Shown: positions 21,901 to 29,734 of the stretch, piece after piece
Numbering within the stretch: position 1 is the stretch's first letter
Layout of the letters: every line of letters begins with the position of its first letter
Source of the DNA: a virus
Direction: 5' to 3' (one strand)
DNA: 35,763 bases
IMG/VR virus record: IMGVR_UViG_3300021961_000296
Span: 1 to 35,763 of that record
Program-made: the position numbers and the translations under genes
Notes under the pieces: model-generated
Told to the model about the DNA's origin: nothing
The model's input: only the letters and a program-made list of their open reading frames with translations
Database searches by the model: none

Positions 21901-23458
21901 AGTATATATTTTGACACAAGCTGGTTATGAAGTAACTAGAGAAGGTGTGCAAGAATTATCTAAAGCTGAAGGTGGTAAATACACTGTAGGTCAAGTATTC
22001 AGACCATACTTAGCTAGTGACCCAGATACATTAGAACGCTACGAAGAATATGTTAGAAAAGGTTGGATTGCACCTAGAAGTGGTGAAGACATCTTAGGAT
22101 ATACTTTATACAAATCTTTTGATGTACGATTGCAAGCAGTTAAATTAATTAAAGAAGAAGCTGCTAATTTACTTAACGAAGGTAGATTATCACAGATACC
22201 TGGTGCTCTTGATGTCTTTGGACCATTTCAAGAACAATACACTGAAGATTACACTGAGTATTGGTCATCAAGTGCTAAACAAGGTTTTGCTTTAGTAAGC
22301 ACTGATTTAACAGTTACTTCTGATACTTCAGATGAGTTTTTAAAATCTTATTACTTATTAGCAGATTTTTCTGAACCAACTCAAGAAATTATAAAATTAT
22401 TAGGATTAGATACATTGTTTAAAAATGGACAAGTACAAGGAAACGCATTAAACAATGCTTTAATTCAAGAAAAACTAAATATTGTAAATAACAAATCTTA
22501 TATTTTTACTGCACCTTATCAAGAAACTTATACCAACAATCCAAACATAAGTTTCACAATATGGAGACAAAATCAAAATGCCTGGATTAATGGTGGCGGT
22601 ATGGACGATTATGATATGGTTGATAAATCAAGATATCAATCAATTTTAGATCAATTAGATATTTTATATTCTATGTCTAATGATGAAGACTTTGGAGTGC
22701 AACACCCTAAATTCTTAGAATTAAGAGAAGATACTGCAAGAGCATTTATGGACTTTGCTTTTGAGTGGGGTAGCTACTATAACCCAAACGACACAAACTT
22801 ACAGTCCTGGAATAATCAATGGAAAGATAACATTGAATCTTGGGCAGGACCATTAGAGTGGAGAGCACCATTACCTCCAACTGCTAAAGATTTTGATGAA
22901 CCAGATATATTTTCTTTTGATGTTAAAGGTCCAGACGGAAATATGATTGACTTTCAATTTAACGTGTTAAGTGCTGATTTACCTAGAAATGCTAGAACAA
23001 TGAACGTATCACCACTAGACGTTGTTGACGGTGACACTATCACTATTGACAAATTTAAACCTGTACCTTTGAGATTAAGAGTTATTGGAATTATGGCTAA
23101 TGAGTTGAATCACCCTAACGAAGATATTGCATCAGAAGCATTGAGACAACAAATATTTTTAGAAGAACTTGTAGATATTTCAAGCGATAGACTTTACTAT
23201 GTTCCAGATGTTAGATTTGGAAATGATGCAGGTAAAGATAGTTATGGTAGAGAGTTAGGCTGGTTATTTGTGGAAGGTGGAATAGACGGCAATATGCCAG
23301 CAGGTACAGGACAATATATTTATTTTGAAGAACACTTTCAACCTACAGATAGATATTATCGTAGAGGTGATGAGCTAGGACCTTTTAGTGATATAATAGT
23401 CCCAGATTACAATGAATGGGACTCAAAAACTGAAAGATATATTTTAAACGAGGATTAA
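15905..23458 (+). CDS. giant internal virion protein with C-terminal nuclease domain
   Basis: A 2,517-residue protein taking up a fifth of the window. An N-terminal helical region has a hydrophobic, Gly/Ala-rich segment near residue 275-315. A long Lys/Glu/Gln coiled-coil region covers about 700-1100. The segment TSPLGRTARQVFPFGKPWLD lies in the last third. The end (about 2370-2490) resembles staphylococcal nuclease: VVDGDTI (2375-2378), RVIGIMANE with Arg2392 and Glu2400, and DSYGRELGWLF with Arg2449. The two catalytic Arg and the Glu are kept, but the Asp40 equivalent is Met2397. Podoviruses eject such large proteins to make a channel into the cell. No recognised cell-wall domain is seen here; the next gene has one. 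Confidence 0.7.
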   Translation: MSKSNNEENKIPKEEIEQGIYIPSAYYPEQEKEHKYSPESQIYDMKMLGVLDKAKDLPNYYPPQENNFDLSLSGYYKSVEQALTSDLDQANFTWTMGLNKQQLDEWANLDSNFKQQVIDFAHSRKATIEFENTQKDAAKRTIQGDIAKLIFETSVTGFGYVPPEEVTQENKDRLAYLQNEDNFRKEVEILTQKNIENYNLENYNLFSQSTENLNVTKLAEYKEQELGYAKHILPIAAEVGDVILSAIGPNKKFGDVKDTIKNLPNKYGYAENTAQAITNGIGAAGLTAVYTGFGVVSRTLTAAVNAISPGTIAGWVHNLEEKEVRDYKQAAGDPTSEAYARLSLYSWEEVKQNAPELAQTYLEFADGDEFRAASMYMAAHMNAEPQQASFVNSYINTLNQERLDNIQRILDSKDTLGELLVSGFGAYSKYAVGTLTTGATLLAFDEDAKELALNGDWSGLKQEIKKADYRPSYVLGLENTLAGNAMDLTLSILGDPLTWLLTPAVTSSTSKVLGQFATKGRVNAFVNQTWLGKQITKEMFEVGIKFEKGEIGIRQYNALFNGFDIETQFKFRNIIKESVKNGDKTPPQMFKAVLNEAMLSGQEPLKAYNTLGSLLMGRTFRNVTTSLFGKSMGLPKKLDKFKQFNTAYSNLKQLSTTSPSFLQDASDLVARIIGATVDDFDEQLKLYDNWFQATYDDFSNVSTKGTAANLDEINKVQKQIAVTSDYIAYLEGLSGYKVRNVVRGNNVTATKTSINRVEALDEAQKITSQQKTYQSVIKTLDNKIDETNKSIKRAKEVQKELKSRGDKLSKSEQRTLDAQADIIAKQSEKLGKLNKQKAAQQTKIDDLSKEIPAGAEIVEQEAVLFEGVFNSKSLSNKLKALNEQIKTVKASAAKTKKRLGGDVASAEKYLAKLRNELSEIELKFNAQKKVGNVNKELKNALEMKTKQVDAAAKKVDEARDIARSNSEAVETERLLIKYQDEIDRIKAIQKRKTTPVETTPEGQQIVRLDPDLSTTGLQEIFNPETGRIFKEMLDEGKNLSDDVLNKSYEKLLERVKKIDDKTAELYSGLMTSKKNVTKELFKTIRKEHKLARRIAQMQIRKLQSLQKASPQNAIMNMVHDLYADLAVRAGWAKNPKWQATYIVRNDKGKFVTATQAQINAGKAIEIPAVVELVGKNKYKVNWDILRFHMRYDSDITDVGEALLKAGRIGVIETKPLKAEIVGGKLKYGKRTYLGDQFNEIKEFQDFHNVLDTASRILKSHNQVVTAELPISPIEFVLANQAANGGKVSQYLRVIEANNIYRKAQWFNNLWVLDKIAKPSTAVVSNADELMFFNSFGNWKNYFKQSYQSKIDNITLRRFNKVVENGKLAKGKVSPELIKKYEGYVQKQLDNIQKLPGLLQQRGLWAESKFNDSYTILTNGDKGYYDYMISYVNGLLNDYGFQLYSTGNKKAFANWFATADANYIRGNAILDTLGNNQFYSYTNMTADKAWEMYDGLKHLYTLNLKGSSADEVWDALKTAASTRGSGGNPNALPKVSTMTKLQVPGIKGRSGSAVGKKLFGKDQPMLESLFADPARFRTGLISSSAQQKKEAQLISLFESQGKKIINRAELDKVKSQASAIDPIYQTDMYGASYFDYDLFRQGYVTEDYIKAIANRAGIKDVDNYMLNYHLTSPLGRTARQVFPFGKPWLDFTKRYITDLAKRAQIRGLYVSEESNVFTRGLYNMASLSPNLRRGAYISRVANADLSTSEVDFEPFVFLPNGDNFFWVSVPGFGLIPALALGAIMETTDNENYKKIIDTVFPYTVFAPTDYDWKKNPINTLTQFGVGGGMLNYIGKNVRIGSGLTYNNYSGNESRPFSDSIGLSAIQKDQRSTFYQNLDLVLAQIGNVDTSADALDMIISYAANAEIESLLKEFSESAVRYVIPARVNIGANYLDTADDWIDYFKGAGLLEDILDPDVYEALEKNPNADEPKEQAIQELRNYWYTKSSDAEKILLGLQDPRVYILTQAGYEVTREGVQELSKAEGGKYTVGQVFRPYLASDPDTLERYEEYVRKGWIAPRSGEDILGYTLYKSFDVRLQAVKLIKEEAANLLNEGRLSQIPGALDVFGPFQEQYTEDYTEYWSSSAKQGFALVSTDLTVTSDTSDEFLKSYYLLADFSEPTQEIIKLLGLDTLFKNGQVQGNALNNALIQEKLNIVNNKSYIFTAPYQETYTNNPNISFTIWRQNQNAWINGGGMDDYDMVDKSRYQSILDQLDILYSMSNDEDFGVQHPKFLELREDTARAFMDFAFEWGSYYNPNDTNLQSWNNQWKDNIESWAGPLEWRAPLPPTAKDFDEPDIFSFDVKGPDGNMIDFQFNVLSADLPRNARTMNVSPLDVVDGDTITIDKFKPVPLRLRVIGIMANELNHPNEDIASEALRQQIFLEELVDISSDRLYYVPDVRFGNDAGKDSYGRELGWLFVEGGIDGNMPAGTGQYIYFEEHFQPTDRYYRRGDELGPFSDIIVPDYNEWDSKTERYILNED

Positions 23459-25150
23459 ATGGTAGATTTAAATTACGACGTTTACGACGGACAGAGTCAA
23501 GTAGTTCCAGATGACGTACTTGTTGCGTATGCTGAACAATATTTTGCTGATTATATTGGAACTAAAGTTAACGTTGAAGGACAAGAGTATGACTTTTTGC
23601 CATATTTGTTGTCAATATTAGATACAGAATCAAATAAAAATTTATATGTTGCTTCTAATGTAGATAGCAATAATGACGGAATATTTGAAGCATCTTTTGG
23701 TTTGTTTCAAATTAATTGGGAAAATGAAAGCGGAACCTTAGCACACGCTAACACAATCATTGACAAAATGATTAGAGACGGTGTCATTAGTCAAGGTGAA
23801 AAAGGAAGTTATTTAAATAACATATCTCAACTTTCATCTGAACAAGTAAACACAGTAGTTCAATATATGTCAAATATTGAAGTACAGTTTGAAATTGCTT
23901 CTCAAATTTATAAAAATAGAAAAAGTAGAACAACAAATAATGGTGACTTTGAAGATTGGGGTGCAAGATTATCTTCTAATACTGCTGCACAATACGATAA
24001 AAATTTAAATTCAGTTACAACAATTTTGTCTCAATCACCTGCAGACCGACAACAATCTCGTGCTAACTTTACAGCAAAACCTTTAACATTTAAAGAATCT
24101 TTAGCAACTAGCACATTTGATGATCCAAATGCAGTTCAAGCACCTACAGCTGGAACAGACGGCGGTGCACTTCCTATTGATGAACAAATACAATGGATAT
24201 ATAATAATACTGTTGCACCGTTATTTAATCCTGCTAATGGTGTTGATGATTTCCAATTACAACAATTTAATGACACTTATTATCAAGGTTCACTAGGTGA
24301 TAAAGAATTAACTGATTTAATTAACACTGGTATTCCACCAGCTACAGGCTTAAACACTAACGCTGTGTTAGGGCAGTATGGTAGATTAGCTGGTAATTCT
24401 TCATATAGAAATCCATTTTTATTAAGTAGTCAATTAAGTGCACCTACAATAGCAAATGCAATACTTGGTGAAATATATTCTTTGTATAAAAAATCTGCAA
24501 ATGCAAATGGTATTTTAGATGCAGATTATTTAGCTACAGCATTTTTAACTCCATTAATACCAAATATGTTGAGAGGTATTCAAAGTTATCTAGACCCTAA
24601 TGGAAACATACAACCTGGATACACTGTTAGAGATATTGTTTTAGATGTTTCTAACTTAGCAGCAAGAGATTGGCAGTTCGGTGTTTTACCAGATTATGCT
24701 AATCCAGACCAACAATACGATAGAAATCAACTTAAAAATACTGCAACAGGTATGGTTACACAACTATTGATAGATGATAATCCACAGTTTGTGAATAAAG
24801 TAACAGCAGATTATGTTGATTATATGATTGCTAATCCTGGTTCAAAAACAGATTTTAATTCTTATGTATATAATTCAATTAAGAATACTGCAAGATATAA
24901 AATGCTTTATAAAAATAAACCTTTAGCTATGACTGAACAACAATACCTTGGTGTTTATACTAATGCTACACAAATGGCAAGTCCTGCTGAACAAGGAAAA
25001 CTCATTACCGCACAAGCAGCAGCAGGTGGTACAGCAGAAACAGCAGGTATTGCAGCACAGTTTAGTGAAAGTGGAAGCAGAACTAATAAATTTATAAACT
25101 CAATAGAGCAATCAGCAGAAGCATTGAATAAACTGTTTAGGAAAGGTTAG
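23459..25150 (+). CDS. virion protein with lytic-transglycosylase-like domain
   Basis: A 563-residue protein. Residues 45-90 read SILDTESNKNLYVASN, then a DSNNDG turn, then SFGLFQINWE. The catalytic Glu57 followed by GLFQIN (81-86) is the pattern of SLT/lysozyme-fold muramidases. The DSNNDG turn may bind calcium. The remaining 450 residues are Gln/Asn-rich and helical, as in virion structural proteins. It directly follows the giant protein (stop and start adjacent) and would open the peptidoglycan during DNA entry, separately from the endolysin at 1370. The domain call is fairly secure; the virion location is from context. Confidence 0.7.
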   Translation: MVDLNYDVYDGQSQVVPDDVLVAYAEQYFADYIGTKVNVEGQEYDFLPYLLSILDTESNKNLYVASNVDSNNDGIFEASFGLFQINWENESGTLAHANTIIDKMIRDGVISQGEKGSYLNNISQLSSEQVNTVVQYMSNIEVQFEIASQIYKNRKSRTTNNGDFEDWGARLSSNTAAQYDKNLNSVTTILSQSPADRQQSRANFTAKPLTFKESLATSTFDDPNAVQAPTAGTDGGALPIDEQIQWIYNNTVAPLFNPANGVDDFQLQQFNDTYYQGSLGDKELTDLINTGIPPATGLNTNAVLGQYGRLAGNSSYRNPFLLSSQLSAPTIANAILGEIYSLYKKSANANGILDADYLATAFLTPLIPNMLRGIQSYLDPNGNIQPGYTVRDIVLDVSNLAARDWQFGVLPDYANPDQQYDRNQLKNTATGMVTQLLIDDNPQFVNKVTADYVDYMIANPGSKTDFNSYVYNSIKNTARYKMLYKNKPLAMTEQQYLGVYTNATQMASPAEQGKLITAQAAAGGTAETAGIAAQFSESGSRTNKFINSIEQSAEALNKLFRKG

Positions 25151-25152
25151 TA

Positions 25153-27066
25153 ATGGTATTTAAACCTCGGTTTGATGATATAGGTTTTGGTGAAGACCCT
25201 GAAGTAGAAAAACAAATACAAGAGCAAGTTGCTAGAAAACGAGCACAAGCTGCTGGTGTAGATGATAGACCAGCACCTGATGCTGAAGAACAAGAATATT
25301 TAGATGCTCAAGAAAAAGCTAAAAAAGAGGCTGAAGCAGCTGCTAAAAAAGCTGCTGAAGATGAAAAAATTAGAAAAGCGTATGAAGCTAGGATAGCTGC
25401 TGAAGAAAAAGCTAGAAAAGAAGCTGAACAATATCCTAAAACTTTATATAACGATAGAGGTGAAGATGTAATTGTTAATAATAAAGACGAAGAAAGTTCT
25501 GCTAGACGTAGAGGTTTTAATTTAGATTCTAAACCTGATGCTCCACCAGCAGGTGGTGCTGGAGGAGCTGAACAACCACCTGGTGGTCCTACTTCTCAAC
25601 CTAATATACCTCCACCAACATATCCTGGTTATCCAAAAGTTAAATACGATAAAGACGGACGTACCGTTATTGTTAACAATCCTAACGAGGAAGCACAAGC
25701 TGTAGCAAAAGGTTACACTTATGATCAAGTTCCTGCACCTGCTCCTCCTACTCCTACTCCTGTAACATTAACTAAAACATTATTTAAAAGAGACCCAGAC
25801 GGAACTTTACAATTTTTTGATGTAACTTATTTACAAGGTCAAGATGACACTTGGAAAGCATACTTAAATCAGGGTTGGTTTGAACAAGACCCTGGTGTAG
25901 CAGAAGCACCATTTGAACCTGTTGAATATAATCAAGGTGGAACTTGGTATAAGATATCTGGATATCCTGGTGTCACTGGTGACACTTATGCAATAGAATA
26001 TGAATTAGCTTCTGGTAGAAAGATATATTATTTAGCATCTAAATCAGAGTTAGATTCTATATTTGGTGACGGTGCTAAACCTTCTCAAGTTACAAATGTT
26101 AACTGGGCTGATTTTAAATCTAATAATGAAAGATTTTTTGGTGGTGCAGCTGCTGAAATTATTGGAACTAATGATAACTTTGCAACAAGAGTAACTAGAG
26201 TTATTGAATCTGGTGGAACCAATGAACTACCTTTACCTGACTTTGTGAAAAATAATCAAGATTTATTAGATATATTCTTTTTAGCTGTAGCTGAAGGTAA
26301 GTCTCAAACTTGGCTACTCAAAGAAATGAGTAAAGTACAAGCATTTAAAGATGAGTTTCCTGGCATAGATACCATATATGCACAAACTCAAAACTGGGAA
26401 GAAGCTGTTAATACTTGGAATCAATTTAGTTCAGAAGTAGTTAAATTAAATACTAGATATGGAGAAACTGTAGATGTATCTGACTTAGTTTCAGCAGCAG
26501 TTACAAAAGGTTACACCATACAAGATATACAAAAGACTTATGAAATATTCGAGAATGCAGAAAGAAACTCTGATTTCTTAACTGCGTTTCAAGAAATTAT
26601 AAATGCAGATAGTGATGTTCAGTTTGATGTAACTACACCACAAGGTATTGTTGATTTCTTTGAAGGTAAAGCACCTACAGAAATTTATGATCTCTATGAA
26701 GCAAGTTCAATACAACAACAAGCAACACGATTTGATTTAGGTGTTGATGCTGAAGGTGCAATTCAATTAGCATTGCAAACTCCTGGACAAATTACAACAC
26801 AAAATATTGCACAAAGTTTACAACAAGCAGCAATTCAAATTGCAAGATTTAGAGAAGATATAGATATGGGAAGATATGGTTTAAGTGAACAAGTATTGAT
26901 TAATTCAGCACTAGGAGTCAAAACACCAGGAGTTTCTGAAATACAAATACAAGATATTTTTTCAAGGATATATCAAGAGAACCAAGCACTACAAAATAAA
27001 CAAGAACTGATATTGAATGAACAAGCATCACCATTTAGAGGAAGACGAGACATTAGGTCCGTATAA
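25153..27066 (+). CDS. virion protein with Ala/Lys coiled coil and repeated short motif
   Basis: A 637-residue protein. Residues about 20-92 are an Ala/Glu/Lys coiled coil. Two copies of a motif follow, YPKTLYNDRGEDVIVNN-x-EE-x-x-A-x-x-x-GF (from 94) and YPKVKYDKDGRTVIVNN-x-x-EE-x-x-A-x-x-x-GY (from 160), and a looser third from about 207 (TKTLFKRDPDG). They are separated by Pro/Gly-rich linkers. This LY-x-x-x-G-x-x-x-VN-x-x-EE-x-x-A-x-x-x-G(W/F) module is common in tail-associated phage proteins. The C-terminal 350 residues are helical and Gln/Asn-rich. It is the third gene of the large virion set and probably part of the ejected complex. Confidence 0.6.
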   Translation: MVFKPRFDDIGFGEDPEVEKQIQEQVARKRAQAAGVDDRPAPDAEEQEYLDAQEKAKKEAEAAAKKAAEDEKIRKAYEARIAAEEKARKEAEQYPKTLYNDRGEDVIVNNKDEESSARRRGFNLDSKPDAPPAGGAGGAEQPPGGPTSQPNIPPPTYPGYPKVKYDKDGRTVIVNNPNEEAQAVAKGYTYDQVPAPAPPTPTPVTLTKTLFKRDPDGTLQFFDVTYLQGQDDTWKAYLNQGWFEQDPGVAEAPFEPVEYNQGGTWYKISGYPGVTGDTYAIEYELASGRKIYYLASKSELDSIFGDGAKPSQVTNVNWADFKSNNERFFGGAAAEIIGTNDNFATRVTRVIESGGTNELPLPDFVKNNQDLLDIFFLAVAEGKSQTWLLKEMSKVQAFKDEFPGIDTIYAQTQNWEEAVNTWNQFSSEVVKLNTRYGETVDVSDLVSAAVTKGYTIQDIQKTYEIFENAERNSDFLTAFQEIINADSDVQFDVTTPQGIVDFFEGKAPTEIYDLYEASSIQQQATRFDLGVDAEGAIQLALQTPGQITTQNIAQSLQQAAIQIARFREDIDMGRYGLSEQVLINSALGVKTPGVSEIQIQDIFSRIYQENQALQNKQELILNEQASPFRGRRDIRSV

Positions 27067-27127
27067 GATAACTTTATATTTCTTGAAATTAATTCTTGAA
27101 TACCTACATCTTTTGATATTTCCTGTA

Positions 27128-27219
27128 TATAATAGGATTGTTAAGTTAGTACTCGAACAACTTAACCTTAGAAATCAGCTTCGAGTTATTAGAAAAAACA
27201 AGTAAATAAACCACTCGAA
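27128..27219 (+). promoter_or_regulatory. structured leader upstream of scaffold and capsid
   Basis: A TATAAT at 27128-27133 would start transcription near 27140. There GTTAAGTT (27140-27147) pairs with AACTTAAC (27159-27166). The loop of that hairpin contains ACTCGAA (27151-27157), complementary to TTCGAGT at 27180-27186, so an H-type pseudoknot can form. A second ACTCGAA at 27213-27219 competes for the same TTCGAGT. The 189-base gap has no credible ORF and is the longest in the virion operon. Promoter strength is doubtful because no -35 is seen. Confidence 0.5.
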
Positions 27220-27255
27220 CCCTCTAAGAGTGCGTAGGTCATAAGAGGAGTATTA

Positions 27256-27753
27256 ATGACATATAATAACGAAGGAAGTGAGGCTGATTTGTCAGAAGAA
27301 TCAATCCCAAATTTAAGAGAAGCTTTAAAAGCATCTCAAGAAAAGACAAAAGAACTAGAAAATCAATTTGCTGAAGTAAGTGCTCAATTAAAGCAATTCC
27401 AAGCAAAAGATGCTTTTAGGTCTAATGGCTTTGCAGAAACTCATGCTGATCTTTTTGTGAAAGCTAATCCTGATGCAGAAATAACTCCTGAAGCAATTCA
27501 AGAGTTTGTTACTGCTTATGATTTGAAACCACAACCAAAGACTCAGGCTAGTAATCAAGGTATGAAAGAATTGTCTGGTGTAGCACAGAAACCGTCTGAC
27601 AGTATAGGTCAAATGGGGACTGCTGAAACAGCACAAATGACAAAGACAGAATACAAAAAATTACTTGCTAGTGACCCTACGGCTGCTCATGAAGCTCTGG
27701 TACAAGGTCGTGTTCAACTAAGGGAAGATAACATTCTTGGCAACAGTCGATAA
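27256..27753 (+). CDS. capsid scaffolding-like protein
   Basis: A 165-residue acidic protein placed directly before the major capsid gene. The N-terminal half is a coiled coil (LREALKASQEKTKELENQFA followed by EVSAQLKQFQAK). The middle is a FVKANPDAEITPEAIQEFV segment, and the C-terminus has TEYKKLLASDP then VQLREDNI, a charged helical end like those that dock to capsid proteins. Size, charge, coiled coil and position all fit scaffolding proteins, which assemble inside the procapsid and leave before packaging. The ribosome site AAGAGGAG is strong. It follows the structured leader at 27128-27219. Confidence 0.7.
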   Translation: MTYNNEGSEADLSEESIPNLREALKASQEKTKELENQFAEVSAQLKQFQAKDAFRSNGFAETHADLFVKANPDAEITPEAIQEFVTAYDLKPQPKTQASNQGMKELSGVAQKPSDSIGQMGTAETAQMTKTEYKKLLASDPTAAHEALVQGRVQLREDNILGNSR

Positions 27754-27787
27754 GTAATAGAAAATGATATTAAAAGGAGAGTGAGCA

Positions 27788-28666
27788 ATGGCAGACTTTA
27801 CAAGTAATCCAACGAATACCACGTCCTATAATGATACAGTTTATGCTGCAATCATTAACGACGATATTCTTGATGCTTTACAAGCAGCAGTTGTGACTCC
27901 ACCACTTTTAAGTCAATTCGACCTTAGTGGACAGCCTTCCAAAGCTGTCGACATACCAATAGCTGACGCTGCTTCAGCAGCCGCTGTATCTGAAGGAAGT
28001 GAATTGAGCAACACTCAATTAACAACTTCTAAAGTTACATTGACTGCATCTGAAGTTGGTATCATGGCAACTATCACAGACGTGTTAGATGTATCATCTA
28101 TCGCCACATCAAGAGGAGCTCAAATGAGACAACTCGGAAATGCTATGGCACAAAAATTAGATGTTGACATCTGTGCATTGTTCTCAGGTTTTTCCAACAG
28201 TGTTGGATCAACTGGAGCAGACTTAAGTCTTGCAAACGTCTTTGATGCAATCTACGGATTAGAGAGCAACAATGCTCCAGGTCCATACGTTGCTGTGTTA
28301 CACCCACGTCAAATAGCAGACCTTAGAACAGCTATTAACGCCGCTTCAGGTGCTGTATTCACTGGACAAGGAGTTAGAGCAGGCTCTAACGAACTTGGAA
28401 CAGTTGAAGATGCAGGATATTTTGGAACATTTATGAACATTGATTTCTATCAATCCACAAATGTACCTACTGCAAATACAGGAGCTGACAGAGCAGGTGC
28501 AGTATTCTCTAAAGATTACGCACTCGGTATGGTTAAAAAATGGTCCTCCAAAACAGAAATCATGCGTTGGGCTCCAATTCGTGGTTTTGTTGTCGTAGTT
28601 TCATCTATGTACGGTGTTGGAGAGATAATTGACGGTGCTGGACAAGCAGTTGTAACAGACGCTTAA
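27788..28666 (+). CDS. major capsid protein, HK97-fold type
   Basis: A 292-residue protein with the composition and order of HK97-like capsids: an N-arm (NPTNTTSYNDTVYAAIINDD), an AAVSEGSELSNTQLTTSKVT beta/E-loop-like region, a spine-helix-like RGAQMRQLGNAMAQKLDVDI, the P-domain stretch GPYVAVLHPRQIADLRTAI, and an A-domain-like SKTEIMRWAPIRGFVVVVSS end. It has a strong ribosome site (AAGGAGAG) and a less AT-biased third codon position than its neighbours, as expected for a highly expressed gene. A hairpin follows the gene at 28697-28724. Confidence 0.8.
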   Translation: MADFTSNPTNTTSYNDTVYAAIINDDILDALQAAVVTPPLLSQFDLSGQPSKAVDIPIADAASAAAVSEGSELSNTQLTTSKVTLTASEVGIMATITDVLDVSSIATSRGAQMRQLGNAMAQKLDVDICALFSGFSNSVGSTGADLSLANVFDAIYGLESNNAPGPYVAVLHPRQIADLRTAINAASGAVFTGQGVRAGSNELGTVEDAGYFGTFMNIDFYQSTNVPTANTGADRAGAVFSKDYALGMVKKWSSKTEIMRWAPIRGFVVVVSSMYGVGEIIDGAGQAVVTDA

Positions 28667-28696
28667 TAGAAGCCTGGGTAGGCAGGGTAATTTTTT

Positions 28697-28724
28697 GTGG
28701 TGTGTTCCTACCAACACACACCAC
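28697..28724 (+). promoter_or_regulatory. hairpin in the capsid 3' gap
   Basis: GTGGTGTGTT (28697-28706) pairs with AACACACACCAC (28713-28724), leaving a two-base bulge and a six-base loop. It directly follows six T (28691-28696) and precedes the next ribosome site. It may stabilise or process the capsid message, or partly attenuate downstream genes. Confidence 0.5.
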
Positions 28725-28734
28725 GAGGAGAGTT

Positions 28735-29190
28735 ATGGCTACAAAAAAAGAAGTTGAACCTAAAGCTGAAGTAACAGCAGAAAAAAAAGATAAGCCTTAT
28801 TTATTTCAAGGCGTAGAGCTTAAGTTTAATGAACAAGGTAAATACGACACTGGTCGTAAAGTACCTTTTAAAAACATGAAGACAATTAAAGCATTACAAG
28901 TTGATGCTGACGGTCAGTTGACTGGTAACGTCGTTCAACTACCTTGGGAACTCACTGTGAATAATGGCGTAGCAGGTGATGAAAGTGATCAAATCGGTTT
29001 AAAGAAATATGAAAGAAAAGGTTTTGTTTTATTAATTGATGAAGCAGGTGAACCAATTTATTCTACTCTATGGGACGAATGGTCAAAGTATGATGCTGCT
29101 TACGATAAGAAAATTAGAAACAGATTCAGAGGAGAACCAGGTAAATTTGGTATGAACGCTACAACAAGTGCTTCATTTACAAATGTCTAA
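28735..29190 (+). CDS. unknown virion-operon protein
   Basis: 151 residues from the ATG at 28735, which has GAGGAGAG upstream; an upstream in-frame start at 28702 lies inside the hairpin and is unlikely. A Lys/Glu-rich tail (first 20 residues) leads to a beta-like domain (PYLFQGVELKFNEQG, then GNVVQLPWELTVNNG, then KGFVLLIDEAGEPIYSTLW). It ends with a Phe/Asn-rich segment. Position right after the capsid suggests a head decoration or completion protein. The family is not recognised. Confidence 0.55.
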   Translation: MATKKEVEPKAEVTAEKKDKPYLFQGVELKFNEQGKYDTGRKVPFKNMKTIKALQVDADGQLTGNVVQLPWELTVNNGVAGDESDQIGLKKYERKGFVLLIDEAGEPIYSTLWDEWSKYDAAYDKKIRNRFRGEPGKFGMNATTSASFTNV

Positions 29191-29734
29191 GAAAAAAAAA
29201 TCACAAGAACCTAAAGATGCTTCTAAATTAATGGAAGACTCTTTTGGTTTAGATAAACATATCAAACCAAAAGCAAGTGATCTAGGAGATGAAGATTTAG
29301 GTAACGGAACTTTTGCTAAAAAAGTAAGAATTGAAAGAAATGCTAAGGGTGACATAGTCAACTTAAAAGACTTTGATTCACCCTTAACTGCTTTTGAAGA
29401 AAAAGTTGCACAAGATGTTTATAAGAAAATAGTCGAACAACCACCAGTTGTAAAGAAACCTAAAACAGAAAGAGGTATGGTTATTCACATGCTGGCTAAA
29501 AGATTGTTTGATGATTATGTCAGTAACATTAAAAATCAAAGCAGACCTAATCCACTAAGAGACGGAATACCTGGTTGTGGTTGTGGGAAAAGTAATATTG
29601 GTTGTGTTAATATATGTCCAGATGACAAAATAAAAGGTAGAATATATGACGGGTCACCACAAACGGTCTATGATTGGCTAGTAGCAATGGTGAAAAACAG
29701 AGCAAATATTTATGATAGTAGGAATAAACGATAA
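29183..29734 (+). CDS. unknown head protein with Cys cluster
   Basis: 183 residues from the ATG at 29183, which lies inside the last codons of the previous gene; an earlier in-frame GTG at 29168 has no better support. A basic N-terminus (MSKKKKSQEP) is followed by charged, helical sequence. Near the C-terminus is PGCGCGKSNIGCVNICPDD with four Cys (CxC, then two more), a possible metal or disulphide site, followed by a conserved-looking YDGSPQTVYDWLVAMVKN. No known family is recognised. It is probably a connector or head-completion factor. The Cys cluster is unusual among the virion genes here. Confidence 0.55.
   Translation: MSKKKKSQEPKDASKLMEDSFGLDKHIKPKASDLGDEDLGNGTFAKKVRIERNAKGDIVNLKDFDSPLTAFEEKVAQDVYKKIVEQPPVVKKPKTERGMVIHMLAKRLFDDYVSNIKNQSRPNPLRDGIPGCGCGKSNIGCVNICPDDKIKGRIYDGSPQTVYDWLVAMVKNRANIYDSRNKR

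Noticed and set aside
27205-27240. tRNA T-arm-like sequence on the minus strand (GGGTTCGAGTGG)
   Set aside because: The T-stem does not pair and no acceptor, D or anticodon arms are found around it. It is better explained by the ACTCGAA repeats.
28676-28696. Terminator after the capsid gene (GCCT/AGGC then T run)
   Set aside because: The stem has only four pairs and several bases separate it from the T run. The following hairpin at 28697-28724 is stronger but lies after the T run, so termination is not convincing.
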